Position numbers and translations under genes: made by a program
Notes under the pieces: model-generated
Databases searched by the model: none
What the model was told of the DNA's origin: nothing
The model's input: the letters and a program-made list of their open reading frames with translations, nothing else
From: CAWGLW01 sp963823525
Lineage (GTDB): Bacteria > Pseudomonadota > Gammaproteobacteria > Steroidobacterales > Steroidobacteraceae
Length of the DNA: 64,000 nucleotides
Assembly (NCBI GenBank): GCA_963823525.1
Contig: CAWGLW010000005.1
Span: forward strand, 1-64,000
Reading direction: 5' to 3'
Part shown: in pieces, positions 8,398 through 17,291 of the stretch
How the letters are laid out: each line of letters begins with the position of its first letter
How positions within the stretch are numbered: the stretch's first letter is position 1

Positions 8398-9637
8398 CGT
8401 AGAGGTCCATATTGATCTGGAAGGGCAGGTACGACCCCTCGGGATACTTCATCGTCAGGCATCACGCCGTGGAGAGACCGTTACCTTTGAATATGACGAG
8501 ACCTGGCTGGGCGATGCAAACCGGTTTTCGATTGAGCCGGCACTGACTCTGACTGCAGGGGCATTCCCGCCGCAGGCGGGCCAGCCCATATTCGGGTCGA
8601 TTGGCGACTCGGCGCCGGATACCTGGGGCAGACGCCTGATGCAGCGTGCTGAAAGACGTCTGGCGGAGCGTGAAGGACGGCGGGTGCGTACGCTGGGAGA
8701 ACTACATTATCTGCTTGGTGTAGCGGATGAGACCCGCTTGGGTGCGCTCAGGTTTCGCTGGCGTGGTGAGGAGGTATTTCAGTCACCCGTACGTGACGGT
8801 GTCCCTGCGCTCATCGAGCTGGGTCGTCTGCTTCAGATCACTGAACGGATAGAACGTGACGAAGAGACGGATGATGAGCTGCAACTGATTTTCGCGCCGG
8901 GCTCGTCACTGGGTGGCGCTCGTCCCAAGGCATCTGTGATTGATCAGCATAGCCATCTGTCGATCGCGAAATTCCCCAAGGTGTCCGATGACTACAGCAT
9001 TGAAACCTGGGAAGAAATCGCGCTCAGATTGGCGGAGCGGGCGGGGATTCAAACCCCCAAGCATGCATTGCTGCAGGTTGCCGGCAAACAGGTGCTGTTG
9101 TCGCGCCGATTTGATCGTGACAACGGTTGGCGAATTCCCTTTCTGTCAGCGATGTCAATGACGGGGTCACGGGACGGTGAACGTGGCAGTTACCCCGAAC
9201 TGGTAGATGCTTTGACGGCGCATGGTGCCCAGGCCAAGGAAGATGCGTTGCAGCTTTATCGCCGTGTGGTTTTTAATGTTCTGGTGTCCAACGTTGACGA
9301 TCATTTGCGTAACCATGGGTTCCTATGGTCAGGGCAGGGGGGCTGGGTCCTTTCGCCTGCCTATGATCTCAATCCGACACCGGAGGATGTGAAGGCACGG
9401 ATCCTGACAACAAACATTGACCTTGATGAAGGTACTTGCTCAGTGGAGTTGTTGCAGGAAACGGCTGGTTATTTTGGCCTTGGCGACAGGAAGTCGTGCA
9501 CGATTATCCGTGAAGTGGCAGAGGTAACACGCACCTGGCAGGCAGTGGCGGCAGAGGTGGGCGCAAGGCGTGCTGAGATCACACGCATGGCCAGTGCATT
9601 CGAGCATGAAGATTTACAGGCGGCATTGAAATTATAG
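8390..9637 (+). CDS. hipA: HipA-family serine/threonine kinase toxin
   Basis: 415 aa from the ATG at 8390 that overlaps hipB; an in-frame ATG at 8309 would only add residues lying inside hipB. Kinase features are the loop SSLGGARPK (172-180), a lysine in SIAKFPK (194), the catalytic segment NVDDHLRNHG (301-310) and the metal-binding Asp326 in SPAYDLNP. E. coli HipA phosphorylates glutamyl-tRNA synthetase and causes growth arrest; the target of this subfamily member is not known. All catalytic positions look intact, so the toxin should be active unless held by HipB. Confidence 0.9.
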   Translation: MTDVEVHIDLEGQVRPLGILHRQASRRGETVTFEYDETWLGDANRFSIEPALTLTAGAFPPQAGQPIFGSIGDSAPDTWGRRLMQRAERRLAEREGRRVRTLGELHYLLGVADETRLGALRFRWRGEEVFQSPVRDGVPALIELGRLLQITERIERDEETDDELQLIFAPGSSLGGARPKASVIDQHSHLSIAKFPKVSDDYSIETWEEIALRLAERAGIQTPKHALLQVAGKQVLLSRRFDRDNGWRIPFLSAMSMTGSRDGERGSYPELVDALTAHGAQAKEDALQLYRRVVFNVLVSNVDDHLRNHGFLWSGQGGWVLSPAYDLNPTPEDVKARILTTNIDLDEGTCSVELLQETAGYFGLGDRKSCTIIREVAEVTRTWQAVAAEVGARRAEITRMASAFEHEDLQAALKL

Positions 9638-10199
9638 AGTGACGAGGAATCCAGTTTTTTAAAGAAATTTCTGAGCATGGTATTTTCATGGTATTACCGT
9701 TTAGCATGAAAATAAGCCATTGAATATAAAAGATAAAAATGGCTTATCTATAATAGTGTGGGAGTATCTTGTCGGTCTGCGTGCCTGAGGAGAATCAGTA
9801 GCTTGCGGTGCCATAGAGACGATTGACATTGAATCGTCGCAGACAGCTCAGGGATTTGCGAACTCATTGAGCCATCAGGCGTTTCCTGATTCCGCCCGCT
9901 GATTGCGGCGCGGTTCAAGCAAATATTTTTGACGGTAAATCTGACGGTAAAGAATTCTGCTCCATCTCGGGCCGGGATATTTACCGTCGAGTGAGCCTAT
10001 TCCTGCAAGAAGTGGCCAGTTTTTTAGAGGCTGCAGAGCGCGCACATGACATAGCGTGCTTCGTCCTTGCCCGCTCTGCAGGACGCTCGCCATGCCCGCT
10101 GCCGCTGCCCACGCGCGGCATCCGCGCGCACCGCCGTTCGTCGAACCTCCAGGTTACGCACGTCATCGACCCGAGAGCACGCTGCTGTGACCTGCCGGG
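9638..10199. other. Non-coding stretch after hipA with inverted repeats
   Basis: I see no convincing gene. Two more ATGGTAT motifs (9677-9683 and 9688-9694) follow hipA, matching those ahead of hipB. A 10-bp inverted repeat (ATAAGCCATT at 9712-9721, complement at 9738-9747, 16-nt loop) could end hipBA transcription but lacks a T tract. GACGGTAAAT at 9931-9940 recurs directly at 9943 and inverted at 9979-9988. Short open frames between 9875 and 10352 overlap on both strands and show no recognisable protein. Confidence 0.5.
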
Positions 10200-10257
10200 T
10201 GATTTTCGGACCGTTTGATATTTGAGAGGATGGCTCTCCGGGCAAGCCGAGGGAGTC

Positions 10258-10941
10258 ATGAGGAAGGCAAGATTTAGTGAAGAGCAGATGGTCAAGATTC
10301 TCTGCGAGGCCGACAAAGCGCCGGTGGCGGAGGTGTCCAAGAAGCATGGCATCAGCGATCAGACGATCTACGGCTGGCGGCGGCGTTACGGGACGCTAGC
10401 GCCAGCGGATGTGAAGCGCTTGCGGCAGCTGGAGCAGGAGAACACGCGGCTGAAGAAGCTGGTTGCCGATCGGGATCTCGAGCTGGACGCGATGCGGGAG
10501 ATCAGCCGAAAAAATGGTGAGCGCGCAGGCTCGCCGACGACAAGTGAGCTACGCGCGGCAGCGCGGGGTGTCGTCGCGACGGGCGTGCGCGCTGCTTTCG
10601 GTGGCCCGATCGACGCTCGGCTACGAGTCACGCCTGGCGGCGAAGCATGCGCCGGTGGTCGCGGCCATGCGCGAGCTGTCGCAGCGCTATCCGCGCTTCG
10701 GCTACCGCCGCATCCATGTCTTTCTGGCGCGCCAGGGGCACCTCATGAGCCCAGATCGCGCGCATCGGTTGTGGCGCCAGGAGGGTCTGCAAGTGCCGCG
10801 CAAGCGGCCTCGACGACGGATCTCGACCGGCCGGCCACGACCCTTGCTGCCAGAGCATGTCAACCCTGTCTGGACCTACGACTTCGTGTTCGACGCCTGT
10901 GCCAATGGCCACCCGCTGAAGTGCTTGACCATCGTCGATGA
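10258..10941 (+). pseudogene. IS3-family orfA (HTH protein), frame running on past its normal end
   Basis: The first 84 or so residues are a normal IS3 OrfA: KARFSEEQMVKIL, HGISDQTIYGWRRRYG, then a leucine-zipper-like stretch (RLRQLEQENTRLKKLVADR). In relatives this protein ends at Lys-Lys-Trp-stop at an A7-TGG-TGA sequence. Here the run at 10509-10514 has only six A, so the frame misses the TGA and continues for about 140 meaningless residues through orfB. The start at 10258 follows GAGGGAG at good spacing. OrfA normally binds the inverted repeats and is joined to OrfB by frameshifting; the changed tract would put OrfB in the wrong relative frame for a -1 shift. Confidence 0.75.
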
Positions 10942-11368
10942 GCATTCCCGGGAGTGTCTGACGATCGACGTCGCCGGCGGCATTCGTTCCGGCCGGGTGA
11001 TCGAGGTGCTGACCCGGTTGATCAGTCTCCACGGCACACCGCGGTATCTGCGATCGGACCACGGGCCGGAGTTTGTCGCCACGGCATTGCTGCGCTGGCT
11101 GGATAACGCGGACATCGAGACCGCGCTGATCGAACCCGGCAAGCCATGGCAGAACGGGCTCGGCGAGAGCTTCAATGGCAAGTTCCGCGACGAGTGCCTG
11201 AGCATGGAGTGGTTCCGCAACCGAACTGATGCGAAGATCGTGATCGAAGCATGGCGTCGTCATTACAACGAGGTTCGACCGCACTCGAATCTCGGGAATC
11301 TGACGCCGGCTGAGTTCAAGAAGGTAGTCTTATCAACCCGCTCGGAGTCGGCCATCCTCCAAGTTTAA
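10514..11368 (+). CDS. IS3-family transposase OrfB (DDE integrase core)
   Basis: 284 aa if started at ATG 10514, which lies within the AAAAAATGG tract. The HTH_21-like region carries RYPRFGYRRIHVFL. The rve integrase core shows the catalytic Asp in WTYDFVFD, the second Asp in LRSDHGPEF, and the Glu in GLGESFNGKFRDE. The C-terminal YNEVRPHSNLGNLTPAEF is typical. The protein is intact, but fused OrfAB formation may be impaired by the shortened A tract. It belongs to the IS element at 10200-11384. Confidence 0.9.
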   Translation: MVSAQARRRQVSYARQRGVSSRRACALLSVARSTLGYESRLAAKHAPVVAAMRELSQRYPRFGYRRIHVFLARQGHLMSPDRAHRLWRQEGLQVPRKRPRRRISTGRPRPLLPEHVNPVWTYDFVFDACANGHPLKCLTIVDEHSRECLTIDVAGGIRSGRVIEVLTRLISLHGTPRYLRSDHGPEFVATALLRWLDNADIETALIEPGKPWQNGLGESFNGKFRDECLSMEWFRNRTDAKIVIEAWRRHYNEVRPHSNLGNLTPAEFKKVVLSTRSESAILQV

Positions 11369-11369
11369 A

Positions 11370-12446
11370 ATGGTCCGAAAAAAGCCAGCAGGTCAGCACA
11401 TTTCAAGCTACTTGTTGGAGATGGCCGGTGTCACTCGCGCTACCGGCGACACCGGTGCCGTCACGCTGATTCAGCGCTTCGGTTCGGCGCTGAACCTGAA
11501 CGTGCACTTTCACATGATCTTTCTGGATGGTGTGTATCTGCCGGCAGGCGATCAGCCTGTCTTCCGCCACGTGCCGGCGCCTACCGCAGCGCAGCTGCAA
11601 GAGTTGGTGCAGCAGATTGCCGAGCGCATCGGCAAGTTACTGGAGAAGCGCGGCCTGATCGAGCGTGACATGGAGAACGCCTGGTTCACCGTCGACGGGC
11701 CAGGCGGCGCACTGGATGACCTGATCGGCCATTCCATCACCTACCGCATCGCGGTGGGCCCGCGCGCCGGGCAGAAGCTGTTCACACTGCAGACGCTGTC
11801 AGTCAGTGCATTGCCGGGAGCTGAGCAGCAAGGAGATCACCGCGGTGCTGCGCAGGCCGGAGGGTTCTCGCTGCACGCCGACATCGACATTGAGCCTGGT
11901 CAGCGTCAGAAGCTCGAACGACTGTGCCGCTACGTCAGCCGCCCGCCAGTAGCCGTGGATCGCCTGGCGCTCACATCGTCAGGGCAGGTGCGCTACACCC
12001 TGAAGACGCCGTATCGAGATGGCACCACCCACATTGTGGTGGAGCCGCTGGATCTGATGGCACGTCTGGCGGCGCTGGTACCGCCGCCGCGGATGCATCT
12101 GACGCGGTACCACGGGGTATTCGCGCCGCACAGCAAGTTGCGCGCAGCAGTGGCGCCGGCAGGTCGGGGCAAGGGCGGGAAGCCGCAAGCGGAAGAGGGC
12201 ACTGAGCCATCTTCCACCCCGCGCCATGTGGCCATGAGGTGGGCGAAGCGCTTGAAGCGGGTATTCGGGATCGACATCGAGGCCTGTGCGCGCTGCGGCG
12301 GGAAGCTCAAGGTCATTGCCAGCATCGAGGAGCCGGCGGTCATCGCAAAGATCCTGGCGCACCTGGAGCGCACAGCCCCGCAGCAGCATCAGGCGGAGTT
12401 GCCGCTCGGGGCCAGAGCGCCGCCGGTGCAGTCCAGTCTGCTGTGA
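11370..12446 (+). pseudogene. IS91-family transposase, copy A, 5' truncated
   Basis: Homology to the other two copies begins around 11405 (LLEMAGVTRATG) just inside the IS3 element's right end; the first codons of the open frame are IS3 terminus. The HUH nuclease-type motif HFHMIFLDGVY and the RLCRYVSRPP segment are present, as is a C-terminal Cys motif (CARCGGKLKVIASIEEP). The N-terminal zinc-binding part and about 80 further residues seen in copy B are gone. The copy would be inactive. Its 3' end is marked by the conserved 18-nt sequence at 12684-12701. Confidence 0.85.
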
Positions 12447-12683
12447 GTTCGAAGCTGAGGGGGCGTATCGGCTGCCGGACGACGGCGGGGTGGGTCGGCC
12501 TGTGTCTGGCTTACGGTCGGGGCGGGGAGGGGCGGGATTTCCCGGTGCAGGCAGGGGTGAGTGCGGCCGGCAGACGGTCCGGAGGGGATCCTGGCTGCCG
12601 GATTCACCGGGCGGGGTATGACGATGGCGGGCGCGGGCTCACCATAAGGCCCGTTCGACGAAGAAGGCTATGCGCGAGGGGCG

Positions 12684-12701
12684 TTTGAACTTCCTATCCG
12701 C
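12684..12701 (+). repeat. IS91-type 3' terminus, copy A
   Basis: TTTGAACTTCCTATCCGC occurs here and, identically, at 18757-18774 and 21606-21623, each about 210-260 bp downstream of a transposase stop; unrelated sequence follows in all three places. It is the shared outer end (terIS-like) of the IS91-family copies. Confidence 0.8.
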
Positions 12702-12892
12702 CAGGATTTGCACTGTTCCGACAGCGGCCACACGAGTTCGCTCAAGGTAACGTAGGGTGACCCGAAAGCGGATGAGATCGAATTCATACTCACTCATTGG
12801 AAGCGGCGCAGCCTCTTGTTGGGCACCGCGTCCAGTAGCGCGGGTTTGATTCCCCGGGGCAATGCGATGAACTCATCTCAGACGCTTGATTC
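12702..12892. other. Short non-coding spacer between IS91 copy A and the TPR gene
   Basis: Together with 12447-12683 (the non-coding tail of IS91 copy A) this makes about 450 bp without a gene. I see no coding potential, promoter or strong hairpin here. Confidence 0.5.
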
Positions 12893-14902
12893 CTACCCAA
12901 TGGGCTGCAGCAGTTTTCGAAACGGCGGGTAATCGACGAGGGATCGGAACGCTGGCTCCCTGTGAATCCAGTCGTCCATGCTTGTCCCCTCGGAGAACGC
13001 CCTTCGCAGGAAAACCATGGCCTGATCCTGGTTCCCCAATGCAGCGGCAATTTTTGCCTGCCAGACCGAAGCGCTGCCAAAAGTGTACGGTACGTCAATT
13101 CCCTCGAGTTGTGCGCTGATGCGTTCAGCCTCCGAACGATCACCCTGCCGGGCCCTGGCAACGCCCAATGCGCCCAGCATGGAAACCCGATCCGGGAGTT
13201 TCTGTTGCAACGGCTCCAAGAGCACGATCGCCTCATCCACCCGACCGGCCGATAGAAACGTGGAGGCCAGAGCTTGGCTCAGTGCTTCCAGTTCCTTGGG
13301 CGGCCGATCCCGATACCATTTGATCGCCCGTGCCAGAGTTTCTCGGCCGGCGTCGACCTTCCCGTGCGCAATCAACTCCTCGCCCGCCGCCCGCAACAAT
13401 CCGCCTAATGTCCAGCCCGGCTGCACACCAAGCCTGATGGCGTCATCTGTCAGTTGATGTATTCCATCAAGATCACCGAGCGCGGCACGTACGCGAAACT
13501 CCGCAAATATCAGGAGCGTCGAGTTCGGATAAATTGCGCGGGCCTGCAATACTTCTTTTAGCTCTTCATCATACTCCCCAAGCATATGCCTGGCCGCAGT
13601 AAGACGTTCCCAGTACTGGGTCCAGCCAATCAGAACGCGACTCGTGTCGATCGTCTGCAGGGCTTCGATTCCTTCTCGTGGTCGGTTTAGCGCGATCGCA
13701 TACGCCGCACCGTCAACTACAGGGCCGAACTCCGGCGAAATTGAGCTGGCCTGGTGGGCTGCGTAATGAGCGGCATCAAGATCGCCATTAGTAATGGCGA
13801 TGAGTTGGTCTACGCGGTACCTTTCGTAAGGTGATAATTCGTCGCGCCTGCGCTCCAATTCGCTGAGCAGCGATTCCGCCTCTGCCCACTCACCGACGTT
13901 TGTGTGCGAAAACACCAACAGAATGCGCGGCAGATGGTAATCGGCATCCAGCTCGATCGAGCGTTGAAAGTGCTGCCTGGAGTCGACGAAATCCGAGCGC
14001 CAGAAGACTTCCAGACCTTCAATGAAGGCTCTGTAAGCATCGTAGTCTGGCATGTGGCCCATCAGTTCGGCCGGCTGTTCGATGCGCGGATCGATAATCG
14101 AGGCAATAGCCCCGATAACGCGCTGGCGCAAGGCATCGATCGCCTCATCCGGCCTGTCGTAAGGTCCCTCCACCGGCTCGATAGCAACGTGCTGACGACG
14201 CTTCACATCATTGCTCATGTCGATGACCTGAGCATGAAACTGAATCGCATCACCACTGCGATAATAGGTGCCGGTGACCGCATGCGTGGCACCCGTTTCC
14301 TGTGCGAGCCTGGCGACCGGGTCGCTTTCAGGATCGTCCGACTCCGCGATACTCCGCGATATGTGCAGGGCCGTATCGGGTGATACGACGTCCACGATCC
14401 CTGTTCTCTGCAGCCCCGCGCTGATCATATCGGCCGCCATGCGACCGACAGAATCAAGCGAAGCATCGCCTGAGCCATTGTTGAATGCTGCAACTACGAA
14501 TCGCGTTTGCACTTCCTGAGTCGGCGCAGCGCGCCGCTGTTCGGCAAATTCCGCACTAATAAAGAGGACCGCAGCCAGACCGGCGGTTGCAACGAACCAG
14601 ACTGCATAGCGCAGCAATGTCGATGAAGAAACAGGTGTTTGATCACGAGGCTCGACGTCGCTCGAGGTCGGAGCCTCACGCCTTAATCCTTGCGGAGTCA
14701 GTTCGAATGCCCAGCCGATAATCAGGGCAACTGGAAACCCGGCTACAAGCAGGAACAGGAAGGACTGCATCACCCAGCTGGGTGCATTGAAGTTGCCCAA
14801 AATGAGATCTGCAACTTGCGCCAGCAACCAGGCCGCCAGCGCATAGACGACGCCCACGCGCACAACGTGGCGCCGCTGCAACTCTCTCCACAGCTTATCC
14901 AT
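12893..14902 (-). CDS. Membrane-anchored TolB-like/TPR protein
   Basis: 669 aa. The N-terminus has a basic segment (LWRELQRRHVVRVGVVYAL) leading into two hydrophobic helices (residues about 15-35 and 45-65), a third membrane helix near 100-120, then a TolB/FlgO-like domain (about 130-270; FVVAAFNNGSGD, DMISAGLQRTGIVDVVSPD, THAVTGTYYRSGD) and a long helical TPR region to the C-terminus. The same architecture occurs in the protein at 32026-33654. Such proteins are often fused to adenylate cyclases or winged-helix domains; neither is present here. The function is unknown. It lies inside the accessory region, flanked by IS remnants. Confidence 0.75.
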   Translation of the reverse strand: MDKLWRELQRRHVVRVGVVYALAAWLLAQVADLILGNFNAPSWVMQSFLFLLVAGFPVALIIGWAFELTPQGLRREAPTSSDVEPRDQTPVSSSTLLRYAVWFVATAGLAAVLFISAEFAEQRRAAPTQEVQTRFVVAAFNNGSGDASLDSVGRMAADMISAGLQRTGIVDVVSPDTALHISRSIAESDDPESDPVARLAQETGATHAVTGTYYRSGDAIQFHAQVIDMSNDVKRRQHVAIEPVEGPYDRPDEAIDALRQRVIGAIASIIDPRIEQPAELMGHMPDYDAYRAFIEGLEVFWRSDFVDSRQHFQRSIELDADYHLPRILLVFSHTNVGEWAEAESLLSELERRRDELSPYERYRVDQLIAITNGDLDAAHYAAHQASSISPEFGPVVDGAAYAIALNRPREGIEALQTIDTSRVLIGWTQYWERLTAARHMLGEYDEELKEVLQARAIYPNSTLLIFAEFRVRAALGDLDGIHQLTDDAIRLGVQPGWTLGGLLRAAGEELIAHGKVDAGRETLARAIKWYRDRPPKELEALSQALASTFLSAGRVDEAIVLLEPLQQKLPDRVSMLGALGVARARQGDRSEAERISAQLEGIDVPYTFGSASVWQAKIAAALGNQDQAMVFLRRAFSEGTSMDDWIHREPAFRSLVDYPPFRKLLQPIG

Positions 14903-15267
14903 GTCGACTCTCAGGGATCCTGTTGTCTGGCATCACCCTATTTGGCGTGAATACTTGCCTTAGATCAAATCCTCGCCGTCATCAGCCTATCACTCGACCG
15001 GCTACTGCTAGTCTCATAGCGACCGACACGAACGCGGAAGGCCTCGTTTCTACGAGCTTTTCTGGTCGGCTGCACGTATAGCCAAATCTCGGTAGCGGGG
15101 GCTTGATTCGCACCCATCGGGTTCGGGTTGGGTAATTGCCGGCTGCAAAAGCAGACGTTCCAAGCATCGCGCCCGAGCGTCGCCTTTGGGTCGCTTTTCC
15201 CCGTTGACTGTCGGCTTTCGGGCCCCGTCCGGGGGGCGTTGCGAGCAACGGTGGGATTGCGGACACG
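14903..15267. other. Intergenic stretch, no gene seen
   Basis: Overlapping minus-strand open frames here resemble no protein. A GC-rich stem can form around 15222-15240. The stretch ends where the IS3-family remnant begins. Confidence 0.4.
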
Positions 15268-15543
15268 TCCTATGCGTTCGGCCAGCGCTGCCGGCAAATG
15301 AACGTCGTGCCTTCGGTCGGCTCGGTAGGCGATGCCTATGACAATGCAATGGCCGAGAGCTTCTTCGCCACCTTGGAGACCGAGCTGCTCGATCGCCGCC
15401 ACTTCCAGACGCGATCCGAAGCTCGATTAGCGATCTTCGAGTTCATCGAAGGCTGGTACAACCCGCATCGACGCCACAGCGCGCTGGACTACTTGTCACC
15501 GATCAACTACGAGAGGAGGATGCTCAAACAGCAAGCTGCATGA
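15268..15543 (+). pseudogene. IS3-family transposase, C-terminal remnant
   Basis: The frame reads NVVPSVGSVGDAYDNAMAES, then FFATLETELL, then FIEGWYNPHRRHSALDYLSP, the C-terminal third of an IS3-type OrfB containing only the catalytic Glu region. The N-terminal two thirds, including both Asp residues, are missing. It belongs to a different IS3 subgroup from the element at 10200-11384. A GTCCACCAAAGCGGGGC segment about 18 bp downstream looks like its terminal inverted repeat. Confidence 0.85.
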
Positions 15544-15593
15544 TTTGTGAGACAACAACCCGTCCACCAAAGCGGGGCAAGTCCAATCCGCGA

Positions 15594-15700
15594 TCAAAAT
15601 ATCTCTGTGAGAATCCACAGGGCAATGATGATGCCGAACACAAGTACGAGCCAGGGGGGCAAGCCGATCACTAACGAGGATTGCGCCAGGCGGCCTTTGC
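15594..15700 (-). pseudogene. C-terminal tail of an unidentified membrane protein
   Basis: On the minus strand one frame reads GLPPWLVLVFGIIIALWILT then EIF-stop, a single clear hydrophobic helix ending at the stop at 15594-15596. No credible start or upstream domain is present. It looks like a truncated gene beside the IS3 remnant's terminus. I cannot name the family. Confidence 0.3.
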
Positions 15701-15869
15701 GTACTGGGACCGGGCAACGGCAAGCTGAGCACAACCCGGCCCGCGCACCGTGGTCATTCAGCGTTAACTTGGCAATACCCAGAAAAGGATTGTTGCGGCA
15801 AGGTGCTTGTCGGTAGACTCGGCTTACAAAGAAAGGCCAATTCTTTCTATCCTCGCGAGGAGTCTGTCG

Positions 15870-16793
15870 ATGAATGGAAGTTCGGGCCCGCCCAAGAGGG
15901 CGCCTCCGGTGTATAACCCCTCCCCCGCAACGACAGCGCCGAGGAGGACGAGATCCCCCCGCCTACAGCCGGATTTCACGAAGCTCATCATTTCAGGCAA
16001 CGTCGTATGCTTGACTTTGAAGAGGGAGCTCAAGGAGAGGACGTTACCAGAAATCCACGAGAAGATTGATGACATTGCCACGAGTTCTACTCCGGCGGAT
16101 TTTCTGACCCAGCTCGAGAAGGTGGTGAACTGCCCGGGCTTTAACCAGACTCTCATCGCCCCGATCCGCAGAGTGATAAAGCCTGTGTTCCTGAATCTGT
16201 TCAGGTGTGAGGGCCACATAACGTCGAAGCCGGAGTTCGTAAATTTCATTATTCAGCACTGCGACGCTGAGGCAATCGAAATCGGACTCATTCGGTTAAT
16301 GATGAGGGAGTGGCGCACAGATCCAAATAAGTTCATGCGCACCACGAGTACCCTGGCATGCAAGCTTCAAAGCGCCCATCTCGTCCAGCTGGGGTTCGAA
16401 AAAGACGCTACAGCCCCGGAAAGGAGCAATGAGCCTAAGGACCTCCCATTCTCGATGCAGGAGGCGCAGGCAGTGATGGCGAATTGGGGGAGTTATAAGG
16501 TTCACAACGTCATGTGTGCGTATGGACATCGACAGGCGGGGCGTCTGAGGAATTCGATGCAAGATGGGCGAGCCTGCGCTCGAAGGTTCGTCAGCGATTT
16601 GGTGATTTTGAAGCTCCTCTGCCCGATGTTGGCACTAAAGGGGCAGGGACGAGCCTCTGTCGCCTTAATCCGCGCAGCGAACGATGTTCAGGAAACAGCG
16701 ACGTCGAGGCGAATCGACGACGCGACGTGGGCTGTGCTCAAAGATGTGTGCGACGCAATTACAAAGCAGGTCACTTGCTATCAGTCGATCTAG
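15870..16793 (+). CDS. Hypothetical protein, unrecognised
   Basis: 307 aa from ATG 15870, chosen because GCGAGGAG lies 7 nt upstream; an earlier ATG at 15807 has no such site. The N-terminal 40 residues are Pro/Arg/Ser rich and probably disordered. Residues 45-220 look globular and helical (LEKVVNCPGFNQTLIAPIRR, IIQHCDAEAIEIGLIRLMM). The middle section around 16510-16650 is unusually Arg/Cys rich, and an alternative frame over the same bases is also open, so an internal frameshift cannot be excluded. I recognise no domain. The gene is isolated between IS remnants, and its codon use differs from the core genes. Confidence 0.5.
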   Translation: MNGSSGPPKRAPPVYNPSPATTAPRRTRSPRLQPDFTKLIISGNVVCLTLKRELKERTLPEIHEKIDDIATSSTPADFLTQLEKVVNCPGFNQTLIAPIRRVIKPVFLNLFRCEGHITSKPEFVNFIIQHCDAEAIEIGLIRLMMREWRTDPNKFMRTTSTLACKLQSAHLVQLGFEKDATAPERSNEPKDLPFSMQEAQAVMANWGSYKVHNVMCAYGHRQAGRLRNSMQDGRACARRFVSDLVILKLLCPMLALKGQGRASVALIRAANDVQETATSRRIDDATWAVLKDVCDAITKQVTCYQSI

Positions 16794-17291
16794 TCCACAT
16801 TATGCGTGAACTGCCGGCAAGTAGCTGAGAAGCGGCTCGCCCGTGTGCAGAACGCCAGATTGTAGTGTCGAGTATAGGAAGGATAAACCGTCTTTTAGCG
16901 CGTCGGAGGCGCCTTCCGGCGTTAGCCGACTCCGCAGCCTTGCCGTCGACCCGACCTGAGAAGTGGCACTCAGCACGAATCCCAAGTCTGGCTCCGCCCA
17001 ACCGGCCGCTCCGCCGAGTTCCCACTCAACGCAGACGTTCCATAAGTTGGGCCATATGGACGATGTGTTTACGACGCAACTCGAGAGCATCAGTAGCCTG
17101 TTCTCCGCAACGTACATTCTTGGTGCCCTTCGCGACCGGCAATTCGATCAGGCCGAAAGTTTGGCGGCACCGCAGACAGTAGGATACCAAATCGTGCCCA
17201 AGTCTCCTGACGACAACTCAATCCGTACACAACGGCGGCAAGGCAGTCGGAAACACCTTTGCTGGCACCGGGCCCTGAGGGGTGATCGACC
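16794..17291. other. About 500 bp without a supported gene
   Basis: A possible short frame starts at ATG 17056 (MDDVFTTQLESISSLFSATY) and could be the start of a lost gene cut by IS91 copy B, but it has no recognisable homology and no good ribosome binding site. Nothing else stands out. Confidence 0.35.

Larger units (their letters stand above)
10200..11384 (+). mobile_element. IS3-family insertion sequence with orfA and orfB
   Basis: Left end around 10200-10236 and right end around 11351-11384 are imperfect inverted repeats sharing TTTTCGGACC and GAGGATGGC blocks. Inside are an HTH orfA and a DDE orfB in the overlapping arrangement of IS3 elements. The right end abuts an IS91-family transposase that lacks its 5' part, and the sequence left of the element does not supply that part, so insertion was followed by an adjacent deletion, or the reverse. 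I could not define a target duplication with confidence. Confidence 0.8.

Noticed and set aside
9875..10352. Overlapping short frames left of the IS3 element
   Set aside because: Frames on both strands overlap one another, none shows a domain, and they include the IS terminus.
14903..15267. Weak recurrence of sequences like GCGGACGTT or GCAGACGTT at 15151, 17031 and 22620 as a repeat family
   Set aside because: Matches are about 9-10 bp with mismatches, too short to support a family from this window alone.
17056..17280. Possible small gene beginning MDDVFTTQLESISS
   Set aside because: No ribosome binding site, no family, and the frame runs into IS91 sequence; left as uncertain spacer.
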